Of a stretch of DNA of 64,000 nucleotides, positions 36,610 through 44,857 are shown one piece after another. Numbering within the stretch: the stretch's first letter is position 1; each line of letters begins with the position of its first letter. The stretch comes from Martinezella calliandrae (lineage in GTDB: Bacteria > Pseudomonadota > Alphaproteobacteria > Rhizobiales > Rhizobiaceae), in assembly GCF_030272695.1 (NCBI RefSeq), contig NZ_JARFYN010000036.1, positions 23,968 to 87,967 on the forward strand, read 5' to 3'. The position numbers were made by a program, and so were the translations under genes. The notes beneath the pieces are model-generated. The model saw only the letters and a program-made list of their open reading frames with translations. It searched no databases and was not told the DNA's origin.

Positions 36610-38059
36610 TCACCTCCGATTGTGTCCCCACACGTGGTGTAGGTGACGGGAGATAGCAAAGCCGAGCGCCCGCGCGTTTCATAGCGCTGTAGCGGGTGAT
36701 CGGCTTTGCGGGGCGGCCATCAGTGTTTTCCGCTAGGGTCGGGTTGTTCAAGACACAACCTTTTGGAAAGACCACCGATGACCAATGACATGATGAACGT
36801 GCGCGCGCTTGTTGAGAAGAGTGCCGATGCAGATTTGTTGCGCGAGATGATCGGCTTTGCCGCCGAACGGCTGATGGAGCTGGAGGTCGGCTCAGCTACG
36901 GGCGCTGAATTCGGCGAGAAGAACCCGATGCGGCTTGCTCAACGCAACGGCTATCGTGATCGCGATTGGGAGACGCGAGCCGGAACGGTCGAGCTTCGCA
37001 TTCCAAAGCTGCGCAAGGGCAGTTACTTTCCGAGCTTCCTCGAACCGCGTCGCATGGCGGAAAAGGCTCTGACGGCGGTTATTCAGGAGGCGTATATTCA
37101 GGGCATCTCGACGCGTTCGGTCGATGATCTGGTCAAAGCCATGGGCATGAGCGGCATCTCCAAAAGCCAGGTGAGCCGCCTGTGCGAGGAGATCGACGTC
37201 AAGGTGAAGGCGTTCCTTGACCGTCCCATCGAAGGCGAGTGGCCATACGTGTGGGTCGACGCCACCTATCTCAAGGTCCGTCGTGGCGGTCGCATAGTCT
37301 CAGTCGCCGTCATCATCGCAGTGGGCGTCAATAGTGACGGGCGGCGCGAGGTTCTGGGCATGGAGGTCGGCACGTCGGAGGCCGAGCCAATCTGGACGGA
37401 ATTCCTGCGCAGGCTGACACGCCGAGGATTGCGTGGCGTGAAGCTTGTTGTCTCCGATGCGCATGAAGGCATCAAGGCAGCCGTTTCCAAGGTTCTCAAT
37501 GCAACGTGGCAGCGGTGCCGCGTTCACTTCATGAGGAATGTGCTGGCACACGCAGGAAAGAGCGGCAGACGGGTCGTCTCCGCCTTCATCGCAACCGCCT
37601 TCGCCCAGGAGACGCCCGAGGCGGCCAGCGCTCAATGGCGCAGCGTCGCCGATCAGATCAGGCCGAAAGTGCCGAAGCTCGCCACCATCATGGATGACGC
37701 CGAAGACGATGTGCTCGCCTACATGACCTTCCCGAAAGAGCACCGGGCGAAGTTGCATTCGACGAATCCAATTGAGCGTCTTAACGGCGAAATCAAACGC
37801 CGCACCGAGGTCGTTGGCATCTTTCCGAACGACGAAGCCATCGTCCGTCTCGTCGGCGCATTGCTCATGGAGGCGAATGACGAGTGGACCGTCCAGCGTG
37901 GGAGATACCTGACGCTTGAGACCATGGCGCAAATGAGCGATGATCCCCAAATCAGCCTGCCCGCTGTGGCTCGCTGATATCCACTCCGACCTTATGTCGG
38001 AAAGCACGGCAATCAGCCGTCAGCTACACCACTACAGTGGGCACGATCTCACCTCCGAT
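36610..38059 (+). mobile_element. IS256-family insertion sequence
   Basis: An element of about 1.43 kb with one transposase gene. Imperfect terminal inverted repeats lie at 36618-36649 and 38017-38048 (24 of 32 positions match, sharing a GTGGTGTAG core). The 11-bp direct repeat TCACCTCCGAT flanks them at 36610-36620 and 38049-38059. That is longer than the 8-9 bp target duplications usual for this family, so part of it may belong to the element or the target. The transposase is intact, so the copy may be active. Confidence 0.8.
36778..37977 (+). CDS. IS256-family transposase
   Basis: A 399-residue Mutator/IS256-type DDE transposase. The first acidic residue is in YVWVDATYLKVRRGG, the second in LVVSDAHEGIKAAV and the third in the C-terminal HSTNPIERLNGEIKRR region. 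RCRVHFMRNVLAH follows the second aspartate as in the family. The ATG at 36778 (MTNDMMNVR) is the usual start. It is complete and without frameshift, unlike many neighbouring genes. Confidence 0.93.
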   Translation: MTNDMMNVRALVEKSADADLLREMIGFAAERLMELEVGSATGAEFGEKNPMRLAQRNGYRDRDWETRAGTVELRIPKLRKGSYFPSFLEPRRMAEKALTAVIQEAYIQGISTRSVDDLVKAMGMSGISKSQVSRLCEEIDVKVKAFLDRPIEGEWPYVWVDATYLKVRRGGRIVSVAVIIAVGVNSDGRREVLGMEVGTSEAEPIWTEFLRRLTRRGLRGVKLVVSDAHEGIKAAVSKVLNATWQRCRVHFMRNVLAHAGKSGRRVVSAFIATAFAQETPEAASAQWRSVADQIRPKVPKLATIMDDAEDDVLAYMTFPKEHRAKLHSTNPIERLNGEIKRRTEVVGIFPNDEAIVRLVGALLMEANDEWTVQRGRYLTLETMAQMSDDPQISLPAVAR

Positions 38060-38084
38060 CTTCAATAAGGATAGTCATACAAGA

Positions 38085-38236
38085 TAATTGTCGAAGAGCG
38101 CTTCCTCGAAGGGCGTATATCCTTCATGGCATTATCATGTTCTAATTCAAGCAGGTCGGGTTTCCCTCCGACGATTGAAACCGAGCACTTTCTGGCAACT
38201 ATTGCCCCTATTCTTAACCGGATAGGGGCGTTTTTA
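38085..38236 (+). ncRNA. Candidate small RNA with intrinsic terminator
   Basis: Between the IS right end and a minus-strand gene lies a plus-strand stretch that can form consecutive stem-loops. One is around GCTTCCTCGAAGG near 38101, one is GTCGG-loop-CCGAC near 38157-38174 with the loop GTTTCCCT, and the last is the strong terminator at 38204-38235. Pyrimidine-rich loops (CCUC, UUCCCU) that could pair with Shine-Dalgarno sites are typical of alphaproteobacterial trans-acting sRNAs. No protein frame fits. The 5' end is a guess, and the identity with any named family is not established. Confidence 0.35.
38204..38235 (+). terminator. Rho-independent terminator
   Basis: GCCCCTAT at 38204-38211 and ATAGGGGC at 38222-38229 form a perfect 8-bp stem with a 10-nt loop, followed by GTTTTTA. 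No plus-strand protein gene lies directly upstream apart from the transposase, whose stop is over 200 bp away. It therefore most likely ends a small RNA. Confidence 0.75.
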
Positions 38237-38321
38237 TTTGCTCCACAAACAAAGCCTGCCGGGAGCAACGGCCCACTGAAGTTTCGTCGCTCGTTGCCGC
38301 GTCAGCGGCTACGAACTCATT

Positions 38322-38558
38322 CTATAAAGACCTGCCATAGAGCTTGCTGCGGGAAGCGCTGACAAGGGAGACGAGTTGGCGCTCGTTGCGCACTCCTTGC
38401 TGAAACAACCTAATGATCAAGGCCGCCAATCGCCCGGCTTCTTCAGTATCTTTCCCGATATTCAACTGGAATAGGCTGGTATCGAATGCACGTTGGCAGA
38501 TATTCAGATCTAAGGTGTCCAGCGGCTGGTTGTGAGCACTTATGTATTCGTTGAGCAT
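38322..38558 (-). CDS. Small conserved rhizobial protein, second family copy
   Basis: A 78-residue protein homologous to the one at 5578-5805. The match starts at the first residue (MLNEYISAHNQPLD versus MIVRYAHRREIPLD) and continues through the core CQRAFDTSL and AALIIRLFQQGVRNERQL. Overall divergence is high, so the duplication is old. The ATG at 38558 follows AGGAAGG. It is preceded on the same strand by a 63-residue gene 106 bp upstream. The function is unknown. Confidence 0.7.
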   Translation of the reverse strand: MLNEYISAHNQPLDTLDLNICQRAFDTSLFQLNIGKDTEEAGRLAALIIRLFQQGVRNERQLVSLVSASRSKLYGRSL

Positions 38559-38664
38559 CGCCTTCCTCCTCGGGTTGGCTACGGCGGCGCAGGTTCTGCG
38601 CCGCAACCTCGCGCGTTCAAAGCCTGCCGAATCGCAGACTGCAGCGCGTCATTTGGTGTCTGTT

Positions 38665-38856
38665 TTATGGATAGATGTCGGCCAGGACATAGAAGGCCTC
38701 GCGATCGCGAAGCCCGCTGGCATAACCGTCCAGCATCAATTGTGCCAGTTCGTTCGCCGTGGCACTGGTTTGCGTGATTCCGCGACGTTCACATGCCTCC
38801 TCGAAGACAGCGCGTATATCGGAAAGGTCTGACGGTATCGCGGGGGACTTGACCAT
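38665..38856 (-). CDS. Small conserved hypothetical protein
   Basis: A 63-residue, probably all-helical protein: SDIRAVFEEACERRGITQTS then ANELAQLMLDGYASGLRDRE. No known domain. Its LMLDGYASGLRDREAFYVLA end resembles the LxQQGxRxExxL end of the 75-78 aa family in style (a helix, then a short G-[LV]-[RD] turn), which may point to a shared fold. The ATG at 38856 follows AAGGGCGAG. It probably shares a transcript with the 38322-38558 gene. Confidence 0.55.
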   Translation of the reverse strand: MVKSPAIPSDLSDIRAVFEEACERRGITQTSATANELAQLMLDGYASGLRDREAFYVLADIYP

Positions 38857-39212
38857 GACTCGCCCTTTCAGTTTAGGGCGAGAACAAATTGTCGTCTCTC
38901 AGCCGTTGCCGCCCGGATAAATGGGCAACGATATTGTAGGGTACTCCTACGGTCGGGCTCTAGCAAACCTATTCGGCAGAGGGCTGTAATCGATGGATTT
39001 TTGAGCTGATTTGTCGGTCAGTCAAAATATCGTTCAAGCTGTTAGAGGCTGCCATGGACTAAAATGGGATCGTGGCGCCGACGCCAGACGTTGCTACGAC
39101 CGCACGAACTGCCGTGCCAGCTGGCTCGACGGGGACGTGTTCGCCTTTTCGTAAATGTTTTGGGTACCTTATTCTTTCAATGGTGATCAGATATAAACGC
39201 GTCCGCGCAATT
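38857..39212. other. Intergenic region, nothing recognised
   Basis: 356 bp. No gene, repeat or terminator stands out. It contains the promoter of the small genes to its left. Confidence 0.3.
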
Positions 39213-39944
39213 TTAAGCTGCCTTTCTCCCGTTCAGCCTCATGATGGCTTCATAGCATTTTTCGACGCGACAGGCGGCCTCCCGCGCACTCCATTCCCAG
39301 CCGGCCGAAGGGCATTGGCGCTGCAGCCGCTCCTGCGGCACATGCTCGACCAGCCAGAACCATTTGTCAGCCTGCACCGTGTAGTCGATCCGGAATATCC
39401 GGCCGAGACAGATAGGGCCGTCGTAGCCAACGAAATCATCGCCCTTGTCGCCGGCCCATGTGTGTCGCCACTTGTAGCGCGTCCTCTCATCGAGCCCGAT
39501 GCTTTCATGGCCCTTCCAGCCGTTGCTCTCGATCGCCTGCGACGGCTCCGGCTCACGCTCGATCTCGGTCACCGTGTAGTTTGAAAGTACCATCGCCCGC
39601 ACCTGGTCGGCGATGAAGTCGACCAGTTCGCTCCTCTCTTCCGGTTCGATGCTCGCGAGCTTGAAGGCTTCTTCGTCGCTGATGTCGAGCAAGATCGCCT
39701 CGATCTTGCTCGCTCTGGCTTCGGGTATAACCGCCTGTCCTCGCTCCGAGACATGCACCGAGCGCAATATCTCCTTGGCCATATCCAGCGCGATATAGGG
39801 GATGACAGAGATTTTGCGGCGTTTGCCGACGGCGTAGCCAGCGAAATCGCGTTTGGTTTGTCGGCTGGTGCGGCCAATGCAGGAGGCCGCAACAAAGCGC
39901 AGTGTTTCAAATGCGGGTACGAAGCGATGGATATCGCGGGGCAT
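39213..39944 (-). CDS. Hypothetical protein of unknown family
   Basis: A 243-residue soluble protein with no recognised domain. The middle has a mixed charged helix region (EARASKIEAILLDISDEEAF, EERSELVDFIADQVRAMVLS). The C-terminal third is rich in tryptophan and aromatic residues (WRHTWAGDKGDDFVGYDGPI, QADKWFWLVEHVPQE), which may form a beta-sandwich or binding surface. The ATG at 39944 is preceded by GAGGA. It is divergent from the PLD nuclease gene with 108 bp between. Likely a real gene; function not assignable. Confidence 0.6.
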   Translation of the reverse strand: MPRDIHRFVPAFETLRFVAASCIGRTSRQTKRDFAGYAVGKRRKISVIPYIALDMAKEILRSVHVSERGQAVIPEARASKIEAILLDISDEEAFKLASIEPEERSELVDFIADQVRAMVLSNYTVTEIEREPEPSQAIESNGWKGHESIGLDERTRYKWRHTWAGDKGDDFVGYDGPICLGRIFRIDYTVQADKWFWLVEHVPQERLQRQCPSAGWEWSAREAACRVEKCYEAIMRLNGRKAA

Positions 39945-40052
39945 TTCATTCCTCGTTATGTGTCTGCCGCCGCATGCTTGTTCTCATTATGTTCTCGTGA
40001 TAATTCGAGTCAAGCGTGTTCTCGGAAGGCGCGAAAATGCTATGGGGAAGAA

Positions 40053-40577
40053 ATGAGAATTGCCGTTGCCACGATAGCCGCCCTGCTATGGGCCAGCTCG
40101 CTCCATGCCGATGAGCCTGCCACAGCGAAAGTCTTCGCATGCTTCACGCCGGTCGAGCAGTGCGAGAGCCTGATAGTTGGTGAAATCGACCGGGCGCAAT
40201 CCTCCATCCGCCTCCAGGCATACGGTTTTACGTCGCTGCCGATCATTCACGCTCTGCAGCGCGCCGCGGGCCGGGGCGTAGAAGTCCTGGCGATCCTCGA
40301 CAAAACCAATGAACGGAAATATTCGGGTGCCACGTTGCTCGAGGCGGCCGGCATTCCAGTCTGGATCGACTATCAGCCTGCCATCGCCCACAACAAGGTC
40401 ATCATCATTGACGAATATCTCGTGATAGGTGGCTCATACAACTACACGGCTGCGGCGCAGACGCGAAATGCGGAGAACGTCACCTTCATGGAAGGCCGAG
40501 AGATCGCCAGGGATTTCCTGGCGAATTGGGATAGCCGGTTGAAGGTCGCCAGGACGCTCAACGATCCGATGCGGTAG
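40053..40577 (+). CDS. Exported phospholipase-D-family nuclease
   Basis: A 174-residue protein with a signal peptide (MRIAVATIAALLWASSLHAD) and a single PLD domain. It contains one HKD motif (AHNKVIIIDEYLVIGGSYN), as in the dimeric Nuc-type endonucleases of enteric plasmids, where two subunits build the active site. It should hydrolyse DNA non-specifically in the periplasm. Length matches Nuc (about 175). The ATG at 40053 follows GGGGAAG. Nuc genes are often plasmid-borne, which fits the surroundings. Confidence 0.85.
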   Translation: MRIAVATIAALLWASSLHADEPATAKVFACFTPVEQCESLIVGEIDRAQSSIRLQAYGFTSLPIIHALQRAAGRGVEVLAILDKTNERKYSGATLLEAAGIPVWIDYQPAIAHNKVIIIDEYLVIGGSYNYTAAAQTRNAENVTFMEGREIARDFLANWDSRLKVARTLNDPMR

Positions 40578-40634
40578 CGATTTAAAGGCGAACACTTTCT
40601 GCCGGCACCACCGTCAAGACAATCAGCCCACCGG

Positions 40635-40913
40635 CTACACTGTCCCATCCTCCTCCAGCAATCGGACCGGCAGATAAGCATTCATCTCAAGCCATTCCTG
40701 AATGATGTATCGGATCATGTCGTTGCGTGTCCTGCCGAGTTCGTCCGAGATGCTGGCCACGGCATCTTCTGCGTCACCATCCAAAGTGACTGAGGCCGAA
40801 TTACGGAGCATAAGAGCGGTTCGCCGCAAAATGATCTGGAGATCTGCGCGCGAGATATCGCCAATGCGATTGGCGGCGTCTTCTAGTATGGCGGCCTGGT
40901 TGCGTGTCGTCAT
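40635..40913 (-). CDS. Ribbon-helix-helix-type DNA-binding protein
   Basis: A 92-residue protein. Its C-terminal part (SVTLDGDAEDAVASISDELG then RTRNDMIRYIIQEWLE) matches the ribbon-helix-helix fold used by CopG/Arc-type repressors and antitoxins. The N-terminal 45 residues are helical with no known motif. No toxin gene is directly adjacent; the next gene upstream on its strand is the GNAT toxin, over 500 bp away. The ATG at 40913 follows AGGGGAAG. It converges on the PLD gene. It may be a plasmid regulator or an orphan antitoxin. Confidence 0.65.
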   Translation of the reverse strand: MTTRNQAAILEDAANRIGDISRADLQIILRRTALMLRNSASVTLDGDAEDAVASISDELGRTRNDMIRYIIQEWLEMNAYLPVRLLEEDGTV

Positions 40914-41183
40914 CCAGCTTCCCCTTTCGCAGCGCGTTATCACGCTATGAACTGAGTCGAACATTTGCACAGGCAGAATGTTCCGCCGGCCTGTTACCTT
41001 CGAATGTAACTTTCGCGGCAATCATCGGTCAGGCACAGGTGCAAGCCGCGTGGTCCGATACAATATTATCCGCCTCGGCAGAAGCAATCGTCGATTCCAT
41101 ATCAGCAGTCGCACGTGCAAGGAGTGAGGCGCCATCCTTGGATTTAGGCCGATCTAGCCAGCGATCCTTGTGCTCATATGCAA

Positions 41184-41219
41184 AAGGGCTTTCCTGGTTG
41201 ACGGACCAGGAAAGCCCTT
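41184..41219 (-). terminator. Strong hairpin, terminator-like on the minus strand
   Basis: A perfect 15-bp stem (AAGGGCTTTCCTGGT and its inverse) with a 6-nt loop. On the minus strand it is followed by TTTT, which fits an intrinsic terminator about 200 bp downstream of the GNAT/DUF1778 pair. Its length is greater than usual for terminators, so a palindromic repeat or regulatory RNA element is possible. Confidence 0.55.
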
Positions 41220-41415
41220 AACCTTTGCCGCAGAATGGGGCGGTTCCGCGACTCAAGTCAGTGAAAATATTAGTCATAATCGGGGAGCTTGAAATCGGAC
41301 TGAAGCCCGAAGCTCAACTGGACTTTAGTCTGGACCTCTATCGAATTTCGGCCTCTTTTCTGCGCTGGGGGCTGCCCTGAGTAACCGAGTTTAGCGGCCG
41401 CGCAGCGTTCTGCCC

Positions 41416-41925
41416 TCACTCGGACAACTTAACGATGTCCACCATCGGTCGAAACAATTTCATAGGTTGCTCCAGAAACGGCAGAAAACTTTCGCGTTCA
41501 TAGAAGCGCTTCGCGCACTCGTCCTTGGCGTCCACGATCATCGCAATGGATGCGATCTCGCTGCGTACCGCCCGATAGAGCGCTTCAGCGAGGAGAAATC
41601 GGCCATAACCTCTCCCCTGATAGCGTCGATCGATCGCAAGACGACCCAGCAGCGTCCCATGGATTAACGGGTAGCGCGGCAACTTGTGGACAATGGCGGC
41701 CGGCAGATCCGGAAGCCGTACTGCCGTGGATGACAGTGTGTAGTATCCGGCGATATTACCGTCCTCCAGGAGAAGGACAAAGGGCGCCGCCATCTTCTTT
41801 CGGGCGTCCCGTCCAGCCTGTGTTTGGAAATATCTGTCGAGCGGCTCTACGCCACTTTCGAACCTCGATTGATCGTGTTGCGCGCCGAGGACCTCGAACC
41901 GCAGAACGTCATCCGTTTCCCCCAC
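41416..41925 (-). CDS. GNAT acetyltransferase toxin of a TacAT-type pair
   Basis: A 169-residue GNAT-fold acetyltransferase. The acetyl-CoA motif is LAIDRRYQGRGYGRFLLAEA near residue 95. Members of this toxin group (TacT/AtaT) acetylate aminoacyl-tRNA and stop translation. It lies three bases after a DUF1778 antitoxin gene, the classic arrangement. The start is a GTG at 41925, reading MGETDDVLRFEVL. The C-terminal FYERESFLPF fits the usual FYxxxGF motif. Function as toxin is inferred from family and context. Confidence 0.88.
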   Translation of the reverse strand: MGETDDVLRFEVLGAQHDQSRFESGVEPLDRYFQTQAGRDARKKMAAPFVLLLEDGNIAGYYTLSSTAVRLPDLPAAIVHKLPRYPLIHGTLLGRLAIDRRYQGRGYGRFLLAEALYRAVRSEIASIAMIVDAKDECAKRFYERESFLPFLEQPMKLFRPMVDIVKLSE

Positions 41926-41928
41926 TCT

Positions 41929-42231
41929 TCAGACGCCCGTTTTCTCGCGATAACGCCGAACGGTATCATGGAGCCGCTCGTTAATAGGCCTTGGGTCAAT
42001 CAAAGCCTCCACAAACGCCTGGCTATCCCGCACCGAAAATTCCAGGTGTTGATATTCCTCAATGACGCGCCGCGCCGTATCCTGCACGCTTGTCAGAACG
42101 AAATCTGTCACTGTGCGCCCTTGTAGGGCGGCTGCGCGTTCGATTGGGCGCTTTTGGTCAGCGGTAATGCGTACCTCGAGGCGCTCGCCGCGGACACGAC
42201 CCATAGCTGGTCTCTTTGCTGCTTCAGCCAT
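41929..42231 (-). CDS. DUF1778 antitoxin
   Basis: A 100-residue protein. The ribbon-helix-helix at RLEVRITADQKRPIERAAAL then QGRTVTDFVLTSV is the DUF1778 DNA-binding part. The C-terminal tail (about residue 60 onward) should wrap the toxin. It precedes the GNAT toxin with a 3-bp gap, so both are co-transcribed and probably autorepressed from the region right of 42231. The ATG at 42231. Confidence 0.87.
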   Translation of the reverse strand: MAEAAKRPAMGRVRGERLEVRITADQKRPIERAAALQGRTVTDFVLTSVQDTARRVIEEYQHLEFSVRDSQAFVEALIDPRPINERLHDTVRRYREKTGV

Positions 42232-42453
42232 TTCTCGATCTCCAAATTGTTTATCTATGAACGGCTAATAGCCCGAGACATCAAGTTTGCTAACCTTTGG
42301 AGCGCGTCGGCAGCGATGGCGGCTCCTTCGGTGCTCCTTCCGAACCGGTGCGCAGCGGATCCAAACGAACTCGCTGTCTTCTTAAACCCTTCATGACACT
42401 TTCCGAGCCGGCGGTCGGATCCCCTGGGGCGCGCGCGGGGAATGCGGCACGGC

Positions 42454-43377
42454 TCAGCGCTCCTCTCTCCCTTCCTCGCCCTCTCTCACCCGTTGTTTCA
42501 GAACCTCGTTCCAGTCCTCGGCTGACGGCCGCAACCGCAGCCAGGTACAGTCCGCGGCCTCGGCGATCACACGAAGACGCGCGGCGTAAAGGTCGCCCTG
42601 CGAATTTGCGTCCGTTGCAGCGACAAGCACCGCATCCCGTCTCGTTACGAGCGCACGCAACGCGGTCTCGGTCGCCGGCGACCAGCCACCGCCCGTACTG
42701 AGATAGAGGGTGCCTTCGCGCATGCCTTCGATGGCTGCAAGGCTCATCGCATCGATCGCCGCTTCGGTAACGCAAAGGCGGACAGCATCCATGCTGCCGA
42801 GACGATAGAGAGTTTTGTGGCCACCCGTTGCAAAACCCTGCCATGCGGGTCCGCGAGCTTCCCAACCGGTCACATTGTCCGCGTCGTGCGTGTGGCTCGC
42901 CCACACGCTCCCGTATGGGCCTTCGCGCAGCAGATCTTGGGCGACAGCTACCCGTAGTATCGAAGCCGGGATCTTGCGCTCCCTGCGGAGATAGCTCCAG
43001 GAGGGCGAACCTTGCCAAGGTGGTCGTCGGCTTGCCCACATTTCGGCAATCGACGTTTGCGCAATCGGTCTCGCTTCATTCCTCTGCCAGCTCGACATAC
43101 CTGTCGAGAGGCCAGTCAGTGCGGTGATGTATTTATACGCGTCAATAAAACCGAGACCGTTGAGGTGGGTTACGAGGGAGAAGATATCGCCCCTGTCGTC
43201 ATTGAGAGGGTCGAACCAGCCGCGCCCATCATGGATGACAATAATGATCTCGCTTCCACGGCGAAATTTCACGGCCCGCCGTGTGCTCTCCTTGACGTCG
43301 AGTGCAAAGCCTGCGCTGTCCAGCACAGCTTGGCAGCCAACGAGATCCCGCAATTGCTCGATATCTTCCCTGTTCAT
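42454..43377 (-). CDS. Toprim/DUF3991-type plasmid protein
   Basis: A 307-residue protein. The N-terminal half contains the DUF3991-like part (RRAVKFRRGSEIIIVIHDGR, HLNGLGFIDAYKYITALTGL). The C-terminal half is a Toprim domain with glutamate in VRLCVTEAAIDAMSLAA and the DxN/D pair in LVAATDANSQGDLYAARL. Proteins of this type are found on rhizobial plasmids and integrative elements, and may act in primer synthesis or DNA processing during transfer. The ATG at 43377 (MNREDIEQL) follows GGGAG; a longer frame upstream looks spurious. It suggests a plasmid or mobile island setting. Confidence 0.8.
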   Translation of the reverse strand: MNREDIEQLRDLVGCQAVLDSAGFALDVKESTRRAVKFRRGSEIIIVIHDGRGWFDPLNDDRGDIFSLVTHLNGLGFIDAYKYITALTGLSTGMSSWQRNEARPIAQTSIAEMWASRRPPWQGSPSWSYLRRERKIPASILRVAVAQDLLREGPYGSVWASHTHDADNVTGWEARGPAWQGFATGGHKTLYRLGSMDAVRLCVTEAAIDAMSLAAIEGMREGTLYLSTGGGWSPATETALRALVTRRDAVLVAATDANSQGDLYAARLRVIAEAADCTWLRLRPSAEDWNEVLKQRVREGEEGREER

Positions 43378-44158
43378 CTCCCTCTTTCCAACTGCCTCAT
43401 AATTGACCTTTCCATTGATTTCTTCCCGCAGATTTGCCGGGCGTCTCAAAAGACGCCGGGAAGAGTAAAAAGGGGCAAGGGCGCGGCTGGCAACTATCGA
43501 AAGTCGCAGTGGGCGCTGGCCGCGGTGGAGCAGCGCCTTCCGGCCTCCTGCTCGCAAGCGGCAGTTGGAGCGATAAGGGTGGTCAATAAAAGAGAATTTC
43601 GTGCATATCGGCAGTTGCATATCGTCGCAGACGCGGACCTCGCAGTTTCGTGTCTGATTAGACGAGGCTCACAATTGCTTGGCCAGCTGCAAACCTTCTT
43701 TAAGATTGACGACCTACGGGGAGCCCACAAGTAACGATTTCAGCTCGACCGCACATAATCGCTGTGCCGCTGCGTCAGGGCTAAGCCAGGCGTTCGTCGT
43801 GCTCCTTGAAATCATCAGATATCCCCAATGAAGTAGTCAGAAAAGACGTTCCACACGGCTCCCTCGGGAAATGGTCCGATAAATCGTGTTGAGTATCCTA
43901 TGGATTTCAAACATGCTGGCGCCACCCTCATCCTAGATCAATCTCGTCGGCCGCTTTTGCGCGCACGATCGTCGGGGAACTTCCTAGCCGAACACTCTCG
44001 GAAGGCCTCGATCTGAGCCGCAATGTCGAGAACGTCTTGCATCCAACGGCCGATGCGGAATCCGGTTTCTGGGCTGCATAGGACGCGTCGGCATAAGAGC
44101 GTAGGGAAAAGACTGAAACTGATTCGAATCAGGGCCAAGCGGTTGACGAGGGCAGCGC
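43378..44158. other. 780-bp intergenic region, no gene
   Basis: No frame with a credible start and similarity. It is the promoter side of the Toprim gene and the upstream of the XRE remnant. No terminator or repeat was identified apart from the operator-like sequence just right of it. Confidence 0.4.
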
Positions 44159-44180
44159 ATACTCTGTAGATGAATACTCT
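44159..44180 (+). promoter_or_regulatory. Operator-like direct repeat, first copy
   Basis: Two ATACTCT heptamers separated by eight bases (GTAGATGA). The complete 22-bp sequence is found again, identically, at 51300-51321. This copy is 21 bp ahead of the XRE-like start at 44202, as expected for an autoregulatory site. Confidence 0.55.
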
Positions 44181-44201
44181 GCGTCCTCTACGAGCAAGGC
44201 C

Positions 44202-44351
44202 ATGGATATTCGAGAAACCTTTGCAAAGAACCTCCGAGACAGCGCTTTGGAACGTTGCGTATACAGCCCGACCATCGACATTGTCGATAATCTTGCCAAG
44301 ATCCTGGGTGTTAAGGCAGCCGATCTTCTGAAAGAGGCCGGCGGCGATTAA
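44202..44351 (+). pseudogene. Truncated XRE-family regulator (internal deletion)
   Basis: A 49-codon frame: MDIRETFAKNLRDS followed by ALERCVYSPTIDIVDNL and AKILGVKAADLLKEAGGD. Both ends match the common rhizobial XRE/Cro-CI protein (MDIRxxFAxNLRRLRxxKGLSQEELAxxAGIDRTYISxLERGxYSPTIDxxxKLAxxLGVxAxxLL). About 25 residues carrying the first recognition helices are missing between NLR and ALER. The frame is still open, so it may be expressed as a non-DNA-binding stub. It is too short for ordinary gene calling. Confidence 0.7.
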
Positions 44352-44857
44352 CTTGCTTCGGAACGGACGGCTGTCCGGGCGGGGCGCCGCGGATGAAGCG
44401 ATCCCAAATCGCGATACACTTTGGCTTTAGAGCAACGGCGGGTGGAAAACCTTCGCCAAGACTTGGCCGCGCTCAAGTGGCAAAGCCACCAGGGGCCGCA
44501 GTCCGCTAGGTAGATGGCAATTCTGACAAGCGCGAGCGCTCCTTATTAACCCACTCTGATGGGTGAGACATTGCGGAAGATTGGCCGGCTGTTCGGATTT
44601 TCGGTCGGATTTGTTCCGCGAGCGACGAACAGAATTCCAACCCATAACTTGAGCGCTGATCCAGGGTACGTTGATTATTCGTGGTCCCTGGAGCGGTGTG
44701 AGCCCGCTGGGTAGCCGGAACGGAGACCTTCGCAATTGCCTTGTCGTGACCGGGCCAACGCCGCAAGAGGGCCTATTCACAGCGTGCCGCCCTTTGGACG
44801 AACCCTCTCAGCTCAGGTTCCGCGGTCGCATGACACCCTGTCCTGTTCAGCGCCACG
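44352..44857. other. Intergenic region between convergent XRE remnant and capA-like gene
   Basis: 505 bp, no supported gene. No strong terminator could be seen by eye for the long operon ending at 44858. Confidence 0.35.
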
